Counted from the stretch's first letter, positions 7,804 through 15,061 are shown. The stretch is DNA of 15,400 bases from Treponema sp. (GCA_016296205.1 JAEDJS010000044.1:1-15400); one strand, 5' to 3'. Notes: generated by a model from the sequence alone, not told the origin. Translations and numbers: made by a program.

Positions 7804-9779
7804 AGCTCTTGAATCTCCTGCATCCAGATAGAAGAACTGACATCACTTGGCATATTGAAACTTCCTGGTGCAAGACTTACACTGCCAACTTGTATTCCGT
7901 CTGGAGAACAGTTTCTCTTGTACTGCTGGCTGAAGAATCGTTTAAAGAATACAGACAGCCATTTTTTTATTTCTTCTGTTGAATATACAGGTTCCGGACA
8001 GTTGTAAATAAAAGCACATTTTGCAAGGAAGAAAATTTTCTTTGGTGAAAATCCCCAGCGGACTGCATAATATAGGAAGAAGTCATGTAATTCGTAAGGG
8101 CCAACAATATTTTCTGTTTGCTGAGTGATTTTTCCATCCTGTGCCGGAAGAAGTTCAGGGCTTACAGGAGTAGAAGCAATATCGTCAAGAACAGCTGCAA
8201 GATTTTGATTTTTGTCTCTTTCCTGTTGAGCAGTATATTTAATGAGAGCACGCATTAATGTTTTTGGAATGCTGGCATTAACACCGTACATGCTCATGTG
8301 ATCTCCGTTATATGTGCACCAGCCTAATGCAAGTTCGCTTAAATCACCTGTTCCAATTACAATGCCATTCACCTGATTTGCAAGATCCATAAGAATCTGA
8401 GTTCTTTCACGGGCCTGTGCATTTTCGTAAACAGTATTGTGATTGTCCGGATCATGGCCAATATCTTTAAAATGCTGAAGAACAGAATCTTTAATACTTA
8501 TTCTTCGGAAATCTGCGCCTGTATTTTTTGCCAGATTTTCTGCATTATCCTGAGTTCTGTCTGTACTTCCAAATCCCGGCATTGTTACACAAAGGATATT
8601 CTTCTTTGGAAGTCCGCATTTTTCAAAAGCTTTTTTTGTAACAAGGAATGCCCATGTGCTGTCAAGCCCGCCACTTAAACCGATTACTGCGTTTCTGCAG
8701 TTGATTGAAGCCAGCCGTTTTGCAAGACCTTCGCTCTGGATTTCCATAACTTCTCTGCAACGGGCTTCAATTCCCTCTTCTGGAACAAATGGGGATTTTG
8801 AAACTTTGCGATAGTGAATAATATTTTCGTCACTTGTATTTTTTGTACTTTTAGAAAGGAAACCGGCTTCTTTTTTGTTTTCAAATAAATTTACAGGAAT
8901 TGCAGTATAATCGCCGTCGTATCTTTTACCATTTTTTTTGAAACTTGGAGAAGTAATCCTGTCGTGATTGATTGCTTCCAGATCAATGTCTGCAAAAAGT
9001 AATCCGTCTGTAAATGGTTCACTTCTGGCGATAATCTGTCCGTTTTCAAAAACAAAATTCTCACCGGAATAAACATATGCAGTAGTGCTTTCATTGTGTC
9101 CTGCTGAACTCATAATATATGCACATTTATTTCTTGCACTCAGACTCTGAAGATTTGTCATGATTCTTTCTCTGGAGCTAATGAGTTCTGGATTTGAATT
9201 AAGGTTTGCAATAATTGTAGCACCGTTTAATGCATGTAATGTTGATGGAGGAATCTGATTTTCTGCATCCTGAGCAATTTCTGCAGCAACACAGAAATAG
9301 TCTTTAACTTCATCCTGGATAAAAAAGTTTGTACCAAAAGGCACAGTTCCGATTTTCTCGCTTATATAAACAGCTTTATTATCAATTCCTGCAGCACTGC
9401 TGAACCATCTCTGCTGCTCAACACCAATGCTCATTTTAGGAATAATGCACAGAAGTTCCCCACGGCAGATAAAAGCACAGCAGTCAAATATACTTTTTTC
9501 GCTTTTAACAGGAAGACCAACTGCAATAAGTGCATTGATTTCCTTGCTTTCTTCCACGATATTTTCAAGGCCGGTTATTGCACTTTTTAAAAGCTTGTCC
9601 TGGAAGAAAAGATCGCCGCAGGTACAGCCTGTAATACTAAGCTCCGGGAAAACTATGATTTTTGATTTCTGCATTGAAGCAATTTTAGCAAGAGTAACAA
9701 TTTCCTCTGCGTTTTTTGTACAGTCAGCTACAAAGACATTTGGTGTTGCTGAACAAACTCTGATAAATCCGTATTTCAT
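7797..9779 (-). CDS. nadE: Two-domain NAD+ synthetase (glutamine-dependent type) lacking the glutaminase Cys
   Basis: NadE makes NAD+ from deamido-NAD+, ATP and ammonia, the last step of NAD synthesis. The 660-residue protein has both domains of the glutamine-using form: an N-terminal nitrilase/glutaminase (about 1-290) and a C-terminal synthetase (about 335-660) with the ATP-pyrophosphatase loop SGGLDST (369-375), GTGDLSELALGWCTYNGD and the late TPVSPELLP motif, all intact. In the nitrilase domain the Glu (FPEL, Glu46) and Lys (IIPK, Lys115) of the Glu-Lys-Cys triad are present, but the Cys site reads EIAQD with Ala169 where the family has EICED. Thus the synthetase half looks active while the glutaminase half looks dead; the enzyme may use free ammonia or another amidotransferase (inference). 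ATG 9779 has CGGGAGAA five nt upstream. It lies 29 nt after the PBP gene and overlaps rlmJ. Confidence 0.95.
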   Translation of the reverse strand: MKYGFIRVCSATPNVFVADCTKNAEEIVTLAKIASMQKSKIIVFPELSITGCTCGDLFFQDKLLKSAITGLENIVEESKEINALIAVGLPVKSEKSIFDCCAFICRGELLCIIPKMSIGVEQQRWFSSAAGIDNKAVYISEKIGTVPFGTNFFIQDEVKDYFCVAAEIAQDAENQIPPSTLHALNGATIIANLNSNPELISSRERIMTNLQSLSARNKCAYIMSSAGHNESTTAYVYSGENFVFENGQIIARSEPFTDGLLFADIDLEAINHDRITSPSFKKNGKRYDGDYTAIPVNLFENKKEAGFLSKSTKNTSDENIIHYRKVSKSPFVPEEGIEARCREVMEIQSEGLAKRLASINCRNAVIGLSGGLDSTWAFLVTKKAFEKCGLPKKNILCVTMPGFGSTDRTQDNAENLAKNTGADFRRISIKDSVLQHFKDIGHDPDNHNTVYENAQARERTQILMDLANQVNGIVIGTGDLSELALGWCTYNGDHMSMYGVNASIPKTLMRALIKYTAQQERDKNQNLAAVLDDIASTPVSPELLPAQDGKITQQTENIVGPYELHDFFLYYAVRWGFSPKKIFFLAKCAFIYNCPEPVYSTEEIKKWLSVFFKRFFSQQYKRNCSPDGIQVGSVSLAPGSFNMPSDVSSSIWMQEIQELC

Positions 9780-9808
9780 AATTTCTCCCGTTGAGTAAAA
9801 TTTATTAA

Positions 9809-12421
9809 CTATTCAAGCAACCAGTTTCCATTTTCCGGCATTTTGTTAGCACTTGTATTAACTTGTTCTGTTTCCTGTCTGTTTAAGGCTCCTTCTTCTT
9901 CCAGTTCAGCAATAGTTTTTTCTGTATTCAGGAAGTCAAGGTTTAGTTGAATAGGAGAGAAGTCTGTTGTATATTCAAATGTAAGTCCTGTCTTCCACAT
10001 TTCCCGTTCAAGGCGATAAATTGTAAGGTTTGTGCTTGCATTATCTGTGTGGAATTCACAGTAAGAAGTAGGTAAAGTTCCAGTAAGATAGTAAGCATCA
10101 ACTTTGTTATTTCCGCACTGAGGAGTTAAAAGATGTCCGCTCTTTGAACATACAGTAACTTTCTGTAATCCGCTGTCTGGCTCTACGAAATTCTTGAAAG
10201 GCAGTCCCTGGTGAATTTCATGCATATAATCACCCCATGCAACACCAGCAAGAGTTGAACCTGTAATCTGGAGACCAAGAGACTGACCTGGTTTATCAAA
10301 TCCAAACCAGAATGCAGCTGTGTAATATGGAGTAAATCCTAAAGTCCATGCATCTGCCCAGTTCTGAGTAGTTCCTGTTTTTCCGGCAGCAGGCATTACG
10401 AATGAACGGCCATTTTCGTCTGTGAACTTAAATTTGTTTCCTCTTCCTTTTCGTTTTCCAATTGTCCACATTGTAGAATCAAAGTCTGAACCGTAAGCAA
10501 GAGTTCCTGATTCAACTGTTTTTTCCAGAAGCATGTCCATTAAGTATGCAGTCTGAGGAGAAATAATCTGTGCTGCATTACCTTTTTTCTGTTGTGCAAG
10601 ACGGATTTCCTTTTCTGGATTCATTACAATGTTTCCGCCTTTATCTTCAACTGTTCTGATTCCCATTGGAATAACTTCTTTTCCGCCGTTACCAAATATA
10701 GCAAAAGCTCTTGCCATTTCAATTGGTCTTACAGAACATACCCCAAGCCCCAGTGGATAAACAGGGTCAAAATGGCGTGCACTAAGTTCATTGTCTGGAA
10801 CCCCAAGAAGTTTACTTGCTCTTTCTATAGCTGCACTAAATCCGATTTCGTTGAGAATCTTAAGTGAAGGAACATTCATAGAGTGGGCAAGTGCGTACCA
10901 GAATTGAACATCACCTTCCCATTCACCTTTAAAGTTCTGGGGATAATATGGAGAGCCGTCTTCTTTTGTGAACACAACAGGTGAGTCGTTGATAATTGAG
11001 GTCATTGTGAATTTTCCACTGTCTAAGGCTGCAGAATAATACAGTGGTTTAAATGTAGATCCAGGCTGAATTTTAGACTGAACTGCACGGATAAACTGGT
11101 TTTCATTATCGTACTTTGAACCGCCTACCATTGCATTAATATAGCCTGTTGCGTTTTCCAGAGAAACCATTGTTCCTTCAATTGTTGTTTTTTTCTGGTT
11201 AACCTGGGCCAGTGCATTTCCTTTGTTTACAACACCAGTTTTAAGACTTTCTATCCCAAAAATCAAGCTAAGTGTATCAAGAATCGGGTTGATTTCGTTG
11301 TTGTATCTGTTCATTGCCAGCTGTTCGTTTCTTTCTTTTCCCACCCTGAGACTTGGAAGGTCAAAAATTAAAGAAAGAATATCTGTCATTGGAATATATG
11401 TTTTAAAAGCATTTGACTGTCTTGCGCTCATTTGTGCTTTATAACTTTTGTTGGCACTGGCAATGTAGTCTTCCATAATGCTTTGGGCTGCTTCCTGATG
11501 CTGAAGGTTGAGTGTAGTGTTAACTGTAAATCCGCCTGTGTAAATGTCTTCTGATCCGTAAACCATATTGTTGAGTTCACGGCGAACATATTCACTGAAC
11601 CATGGAGCTTTATCTTCTCTTGTAAAATAAGCGGAAGTTCCTGTTCGGGTATAGTCAAAATTTGCCCAGTAATTTTCATAACTTTCGTCGGCAGCTTCTC
11701 TTGTAAGATAACCTTCACTTACCATTGCATTAAGAACATCCAGCTGTCTTGCCTGAGCCCGGTTAGGATGTTCAAAAGGATTGTAGAAGGCAGGGTTGGA
11801 AAGCTGAATAACAAGAATTGCAGCTTCTGCCGGTGTGATTTCTGTTGCCGGATGTCCAAAATAATATTTGCTTGCTGCGTTTACACCGTAAGTACCGCCG
11901 CCAAAATAAATTTTGTTCAGGTAAAGTTCCAGGATTTCTTCTTTTGAAAAACGGCGCTCCATCTGGATTGCCCACCACAATTCCTTGAGTTTTCTTTTAA
12001 TAGACATTTCATTTCTGTCACAGTAGAGTGTACCTGCAATCTGCTGTGTTAAAGTTGAACCACCACCAAGTGATTTATGAAAGATTTTACCAACTACTGC
12101 ACGGAAAACGGCTTTTACAGAAAAACCATTGTGTTCGTAGAAAATACGGTCTTCTCGTGTAATAAGGGCATCAATCATGTGCTGTGGAAGTTTGTCTATA
12201 GAAATAATTTCCCGTTTTTCGTCGCTGGAAAATTCTGTGATTATTTCCCCGTTAATATCAAGAAGACGGGTAGGAAGAGCTGTTTCAAAGTCTGTAAAGT
12301 TTTCTATGTTTTTTGTATTAATTGTATTTGCAATTCCAAGTCCCAGTAAAGCACCCAAAATAATTGCGCTTGTTAAAAGTAAAATTACAAGGACTAAAGG
12401 CCATTTTTTCATTTTTTCCAT
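9809..12421 (-). CDS. mrcA: Class A penicillin-binding protein, PBP1A type (transglycosylase-transpeptidase)
   Basis: Bifunctional cell-wall synthase of about 870 residues. A cytoplasmic MEKMKKW is followed by one membrane anchor (about 5-30). The GT51 glycosyltransferase domain follows, with TREDRIFYEH (catalytic Glu90) and GGGSTLTQQIAG, polymerising lipid II. The transpeptidase domain has the SxxK motif STFK (Ser455), SMN (514-516) and KTGT (681-684), so both activities look intact. Between them (about 345-400) is a repeated motif, DILSLIFDLPSLRVG and DTLSLIFGIESLKTG, 35 residues apart. The frame is open to 12562, but those 47 extra codons run through a promoter and the end of a terminator hairpin. 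I therefore start at ATG 12421, or alternatively ATG 12412, both directly after a consensus promoter. First gene of the PBP-nadE-rlmJ cluster. The symbol is a family-level label. Confidence 0.93.
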   Translation of the reverse strand: MEKMKKWPLVLVILLLTSAIILGALLGLGIANTINTKNIENFTDFETALPTRLLDINGEIITEFSSDEKREIISIDKLPQHMIDALITREDRIFYEHNGFSVKAVFRAVVGKIFHKSLGGGSTLTQQIAGTLYCDRNEMSIKRKLKELWWAIQMERRFSKEEILELYLNKIYFGGGTYGVNAASKYYFGHPATEITPAEAAILVIQLSNPAFYNPFEHPNRAQARQLDVLNAMVSEGYLTREAADESYENYWANFDYTRTGTSAYFTREDKAPWFSEYVRRELNNMVYGSEDIYTGGFTVNTTLNLQHQEAAQSIMEDYIASANKSYKAQMSARQSNAFKTYIPMTDILSLIFDLPSLRVGKERNEQLAMNRYNNEINPILDTLSLIFGIESLKTGVVNKGNALAQVNQKKTTIEGTMVSLENATGYINAMVGGSKYDNENQFIRAVQSKIQPGSTFKPLYYSAALDSGKFTMTSIINDSPVVFTKEDGSPYYPQNFKGEWEGDVQFWYALAHSMNVPSLKILNEIGFSAAIERASKLLGVPDNELSARHFDPVYPLGLGVCSVRPIEMARAFAIFGNGGKEVIPMGIRTVEDKGGNIVMNPEKEIRLAQQKKGNAAQIISPQTAYLMDMLLEKTVESGTLAYGSDFDSTMWTIGKRKGRGNKFKFTDENGRSFVMPAAGKTGTTQNWADAWTLGFTPYYTAAFWFGFDKPGQSLGLQITGSTLAGVAWGDYMHEIHQGLPFKNFVEPDSGLQKVTVCSKSGHLLTPQCGNNKVDAYYLTGTLPTSYCEFHTDNASTNLTIYRLEREMWKTGLTFEYTTDFSPIQLNLDFLNTEKTIAELEEEGALNRQETEQVNTSANKMPENGNWLLE

Positions 12422-12430
12422 AATATTATA

Positions 12431-12459
12431 ATTATAGATAAAAGCGTAGTATTTGTCAA
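12431..12459 (-). promoter_or_regulatory. Perfect-consensus sigma70 promoter of the PBP-nadE-rlmJ cluster
   Basis: On the minus strand TTGACA (12459-12454) and TATAAT (12436-12431) are separated by exactly 17 nt. Transcription is expected to start near 12424, only about three nt before ATG 12421 and about twelve before ATG 12412, with no Shine-Dalgarno before the first. It begins nine bp after the U-tract of the upstream terminator, so the cluster is transcriptionally insulated from the genes before it. Confidence 0.8.
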
Positions 12460-12468
12460 TTTTGAAGT

Positions 12469-12500
12469 AAAAAAAAAGGGCTGTCATTTGCAGACAGCCC
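12469..12500 (-). terminator. Strong intrinsic terminator, minus strand
   Basis: GGGCTGTC (12500-12493) pairs perfectly with GACAGCCC (12485-12478) around the 7-nt loop TGCAAAT, followed by nine T on the minus strand (12477-12469). No T-run follows on the plus strand, so it acts leftwards. It ends the candidate small RNA or the transcript of the PEGA-like gene. Confidence 0.92.
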
Positions 12501-12558
12501 ATGCCCATCAGGCATCCGGATGTCAATGGGTGGGAGGGGATAAGATTGAACACCCGGT
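12469..12558 (-). ncRNA. Candidate structured small RNA with C-rich loop (about 90 nt)
   Basis: Read on the minus strand, the intergenic segment folds into three adjacent hairpins. Hairpin 1 (12557-12516) pairs CCGGGUG and UCAAU with AUUGA and CAUCCGG, twelve pairs including one G-U and one bulged U, around the 17-nt loop CUUAUCCCCUCCCACCC (12544-12528). Hairpin 2 pairs AUGCC (12515-12511) with GGCAU (12505-12501). Hairpin 3 is the GC-rich terminator followed by nine U. A -10-like GATAAT (12570-12565) predicts a 5' end near 12558, exactly at the foot of hairpin 1. The loop is anti-Shine-Dalgarno-like, recalling the C-rich loops of staphylococcal RsaA/RsaE-type regulators, though it is not a recognisable homologue. 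It could instead be the 3' UTR of the PEGA-like gene or a dispersed element. I recognise no 6S, SRP, tmRNA or riboswitch signature. Confidence 0.5.
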
Positions 12559-12564
12559 ACATAT

Positions 12565-12593
12565 ATTATCGGTGAAATGTGCCAAAACTTTAA
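12565..12593 (-). promoter_or_regulatory. Possible promoter of the candidate small RNA
   Basis: GATAAT (12570-12565, five of six consensus) has TTAAAG (12593-12588) at 17 nt, only three of six. The -10 is well placed to start RNA at the foot of hairpin 1, but the -35 is poor and the region AT-rich, so this needs transcript-end evidence. Confidence 0.3.
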
Positions 12594-12651
12594 TTTTTTT
12601 GAAAAAAATTTAATAATTCTAAAAAAATTAAAAATCTGCAGAAATGTAGAA

Positions 12652-13656
12652 TCAGTCCTGCTCTTCTACGTTTGAATCGATTGTAAGAGAAATATTATAA
12701 CTGTGGCCGTTTATTGCATTAATGGATCTTACAGTTTCCCAGTCACCTATAACAAATTTAAATTGATGCTCTCCCTGGGAAACAGTTATAGAGTCTTTGG
12801 CGTACCATTGGTCAATAATTGTTCCGTCCATGTAGACAGTTGTGTTTTTAGGAGCGTAAAGATTTACTGTTGGAGCAATATCCCGGAATTGAATATCCAG
12901 GTAAGTTGTTGTTCCAGGGGCAATATTTACGGTTCTTACTTCATTTCTGTAAAAATCACTTACAAAATTGATTGTATGGGTTCCTTTTTCGAGGATTATT
13001 TTATTTTGAGGTAATTCAAGGGGTTTCCCGTCTGCAAAAGCGGTGTAAGGTTTTATTTCCGGTGAACCATCTGGACTTTCGCTTCTTATTTTGAGATATC
13101 CGTTGTTTGTTAGAATTGGTTTTACGCTGATTTCAAAATTGCTGGCTCCAATGTTGTCGTCAATACCTTTCATTACAAGCTGCATGCGTAAAAATATTAT
13201 TCCGTTGTTTTCGGTTGGAATGTGGCTAACATAAACTGCATAAGGACTTTTTTTGATTGTATTATTCTGTTTTAGAGGAAGTTGAATATTAAGGCTCAGG
13301 CTGTTGGAAAAAGTGTGCACGGAATGTCTTGTTCCCTGATAGTCAATTGTTGATTCAGATGGTTCCGGAAGAATATCGCTGTAAAAACTCCATGCTACGC
13401 TGTCCTGCCATTTTGTAACAATAGCCGGAACTTTTATTAAAATTTCAATCCCCTGAATGAATGTTCTGTCTGCAGGAAGTTTTATTGCAATCCCGTCATT
13501 GATTCCGCATTCAACTTTTTTGCTGGCTTCTGTCTGTGGAACCTGGATAAAAACAGTTTTGTGTACTCTGAAATTTTCTGCATAAATTTTTGCACTGCAA
13601 AGAATTATAAGAGAGAAGACTGCTTTTTTTCCAAGAGATATGAAATTTTTTAACAT
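12652..13656 (-). CDS. Exported protein with two PEGA-like C-terminal repeats (334 aa)
   Basis: A signal peptide (MLKNFISLGKKAVFSLIILCSAKIYA) directs export; with no lipobox Cys at the cut site it is probably periplasmic. The N-terminal half (about 30-185) is beta-rich and unrecognised. The C-terminal half shows two repeats of the PEGA type: about 187-256 (TAFADGKPLELP, then LEKGTHTINFVSDF and a V-x-I-x-PG-x-T ending) and 264-326 (NLYAPKNTTVYMDGTIID, then VSQGEHQFKFVIGDW). PEGA modules are small surface or periplasmic beta domains of undefined binding role. I start at ATG 13656; a GTG at 13662 would add two residues. There is no clear Shine-Dalgarno, and a TATAAT sits just upstream. It follows the M23 gene after 70 nt and may share its transcript. 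Function unknown. Confidence 0.8.
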   Translation of the reverse strand: MLKNFISLGKKAVFSLIILCSAKIYAENFRVHKTVFIQVPQTEASKKVECGINDGIAIKLPADRTFIQGIEILIKVPAIVTKWQDSVAWSFYSDILPEPSESTIDYQGTRHSVHTFSNSLSLNIQLPLKQNNTIKKSPYAVYVSHIPTENNGIIFLRMQLVMKGIDDNIGASNFEISVKPILTNNGYLKIRSESPDGSPEIKPYTAFADGKPLELPQNKIILEKGTHTINFVSDFYRNEVRTVNIAPGTTTYLDIQFRDIAPTVNLYAPKNTTVYMDGTIIDQWYAKDSITVSQGEHQFKFVIGDWETVRSINAINGHSYNISLTIDSNVEEQD

Positions 13657-13666
13657 ATTCACTAAA

Positions 13667-13695
13667 ATTATAACAAATTATTCTGTAGTTTTCTA
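13667..13695 (-). promoter_or_regulatory. Candidate promoter abutting the PEGA-like gene
   Basis: TATAAT (13672-13667) lies 17 nt after TAGAAA (13695-13690, four of six). The expected start near 13660 leaves a leader of about four nt before ATG 13656, the same layout as at the PBP gene. No terminator is visible between the M23 gene and this promoter, so read-through is also possible. Confidence 0.45.
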
Positions 13696-13726
13696 GTGCG
13701 GACAGTTAAAGTTGAATGTTAAAAAT

Positions 13727-14638
13727 TTAATAATTTACATAATCTTTAGGATTTATTGCCCTGTTTCTGTCTCTGATTTCAAAGTGAAGGTGAGGTCCAG
13801 TTACAGCTCCAGTGGATCCGCTTTTGCCAATAATCTGACCGCTTTTTACGATTTGTCCTTCTTCAACATTAACTGAACTTAAATGAGCATAAACACTTGT
13901 AATACCACCAGCATGTTCCAGTTTAATGCAGTTTCCGTAAATGTAATCATTATTAAGTATCTCTTTTACAATTCCACCTTTGCAGGCATAGATTCTAGTA
14001 TTTTCGGGGCAGGCCAGATCTACTCCTTCGTGGAATTTAAAATTTCCAGAAATAGGGTTTTTTCTCATGCCAAAACTTGAAGTAATTGTGGTATGTTCCA
14101 GAGGGAGCCGGAAATTTGCGTCAAGAAAAAAGTTTCGGGTGGTTCCGCTGAATTTTCTTCCCGGATAGAAAGTAAGAATTTTCTCCTGAGCTTTGATTTT
14201 TAACGGAGGATCAGAAAAAATATCGCTTTCCCGGTTATTTTCTGATTTTACAAGGATTTCAAGAGGAGTTGAAGGATTTTCATTTACAAAAATTCCATTG
14301 CAGACAGGAAGAATTATTGTTTTCCCTGTTATGTCTTCTGTTTTGTCCGAAAATCCATTTAAAGTTGCGATTGTATCCTGTCTTAGTGAACATCTTGCGG
14401 CAACTGAAATAATACTGTCATTTTCTGTGCACTTATACTGATAGAAATTCAACTGGGGAATCCGGAGTTTTGCCATTTCTTTATTTGAATATTCAACTTC
14501 TTCCTGAAATTGCTTAAAAACATCATCAAAACTGGAAAGTCTTGGAATTTCTGGATAAGGTGAGGCAAATATATTAAATGTTAAAAGCAATCCCAGAATT
14601 ACTGGTGATGCAGTTTTTTTGAAGGTTTTAAATAGCAT
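13727..14638 (-). CDS. LysM/M23 peptidoglycan endopeptidase (303 aa)
   Basis: An exported zinc endopeptidase of the lysostaphin-like M23 family that cuts peptidoglycan cross-bridges or stem peptides. A signal peptide (about 1-26, cut near FNIFA-SP) is followed by a region with coiled-coil tendency (35-58), a LysM-like wall-binding module (about 67-112, YKCTENDSIISVAARCS to TGKTIILPV), a linker, and the M23 domain (about 178-300). All zinc and catalytic positions are seen: His203 and Asp207 in FHEGVDLA, His252 in YAHLS, and His283 and His285 in GPHLHFEI, so it should be active rather than an EnvC/NlpD-type activator. The ATG at 14638 lies 40 nt inside the end of the upstream membrane-protein gene with no Shine-Dalgarno, so translation is probably coupled to it; no other start keeps the signal peptide. 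The next gene is the PEGA-like protein, and the PBP follows further on. Confidence 0.93.
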   Translation of the reverse strand: MLFKTFKKTASPVILGLLLTFNIFASPYPEIPRLSSFDDVFKQFQEEVEYSNKEMAKLRIPQLNFYQYKCTENDSIISVAARCSLRQDTIATLNGFSDKTEDITGKTIILPVCNGIFVNENPSTPLEILVKSENNRESDIFSDPPLKIKAQEKILTFYPGRKFSGTTRNFFLDANFRLPLEHTTITSSFGMRKNPISGNFKFHEGVDLACPENTRIYACKGGIVKEILNNDYIYGNCIKLEHAGGITSVYAHLSSVNVEEGQIVKSGQIIGKSGSTGAVTGPHLHFEIRDRNRAINPKDYVNY

Positions 14639-14970
14639 GCAAGGAAAAAAACTGTCAGACCTGCAGCCAGAATAATAAAGGCTATAAGTCTAAGTTCTAT
14701 TAATACAAAATAAACAAAAAGGCATAATGTTACAATCAGTATCAGTGATTTTAAAATTGAACCAAGAACCTTTCTGAATCCAGATTTTTTTATCTGACGG
14801 TATACAAGAAAGCAGAGGAGGGCAAAAATAAGCAGGAAGATAAAATCACTGTAACTTTTTGGGGATTTAACGGACCATTTCCACAGAGGCAGCACTATAA
14901 CTATGCTTATTAATGCACAGAGAAGAAAAAGAATCAAAATTTTTCCAAGTTTTATCAAAAAGTTTTTCAT
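14599..14970 (-). CDS. Small polytopic membrane protein of unknown function (123 aa)
   Basis: I do not recognise a family. It has four hydrophobic segments at about 7-29, 41-59, 72-92 and 93-114, with Lys-rich ends (MKNFLIKLGK and KPSKKLHHQ) and a Lys/Arg-rich loop (RQIKKSGFRKVLG), so an inner-membrane protein with a positive cytoplasmic loop is likely. The ATG at 14970 has AAAGG about 8 nt upstream. Its last 40 nt overlap the start of the M23 endopeptidase gene in another frame, and such tight packing suggests a shared operon and perhaps a shared envelope role. The terminator at 15013-15044 separates it from the ferredoxin gene. No clear promoter of its own was identified. Confidence 0.7.
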   Translation of the reverse strand: MKNFLIKLGKILILFLLCALISIVIVLPLWKWSVKSPKSYSDFIFLLIFALLCFLVYRQIKKSGFRKVLGSILKSLILIVTLCLFVYFVLIELRLIAFIILAAGLTVFFLACYLKPSKKLHHQ

Positions 14971-15012
14971 TTTTATACCTTTTTTATTTTAGTTGATTAA
15001 AAAATGCTGTTT

Positions 15013-15044
15013 AAAATAAAACAGGCCTGGCAAAAACCAGACCC
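15013..15044 (-). terminator. Intrinsic terminator after the ferredoxin gene
   Basis: On the minus strand GGGTCTGG (15044-15037) pairs with CCAGGCCT (15030-15023), with two G-U pairs, around TTTTTG, and the T-rich tail GTTTTATTTT follows. It lies 17 nt after the ferredoxin stop, so the ferredoxin gene is probably monocistronic. Confidence 0.75.
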
Positions 15045-15061
15045 ATTATAGAAGCGGTTAA

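Noticed and set aside
12422..12562. 47-codon N-terminal extension of the PBP frame, starting at 12562
   Set aside because: It would translate through the terminator hairpin, the U-tract and a perfect promoter, has no signal or PBP homology, and would place residues before the short cytoplasmic tail typical of the family.
12469..12600. Known RNA or riboswitch (6S, SRP RNA, tmRNA, common riboswitches) at the structured element
   Set aside because: No GGAAGCAG-type SRP loop, no tRNA-like ends, no recognised riboswitch core; the terminator is followed by a separate promoter rather than a gene reading through.
12592..12610. AATTTTTTT-G-AAAAAAATT palindrome downstream of the PEGA-like gene, as a terminator
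   Set aside because: A pure A-T stem with a one-base centre in AT-rich sequence is not stable enough, and the real terminator lies about 100 nt further on.
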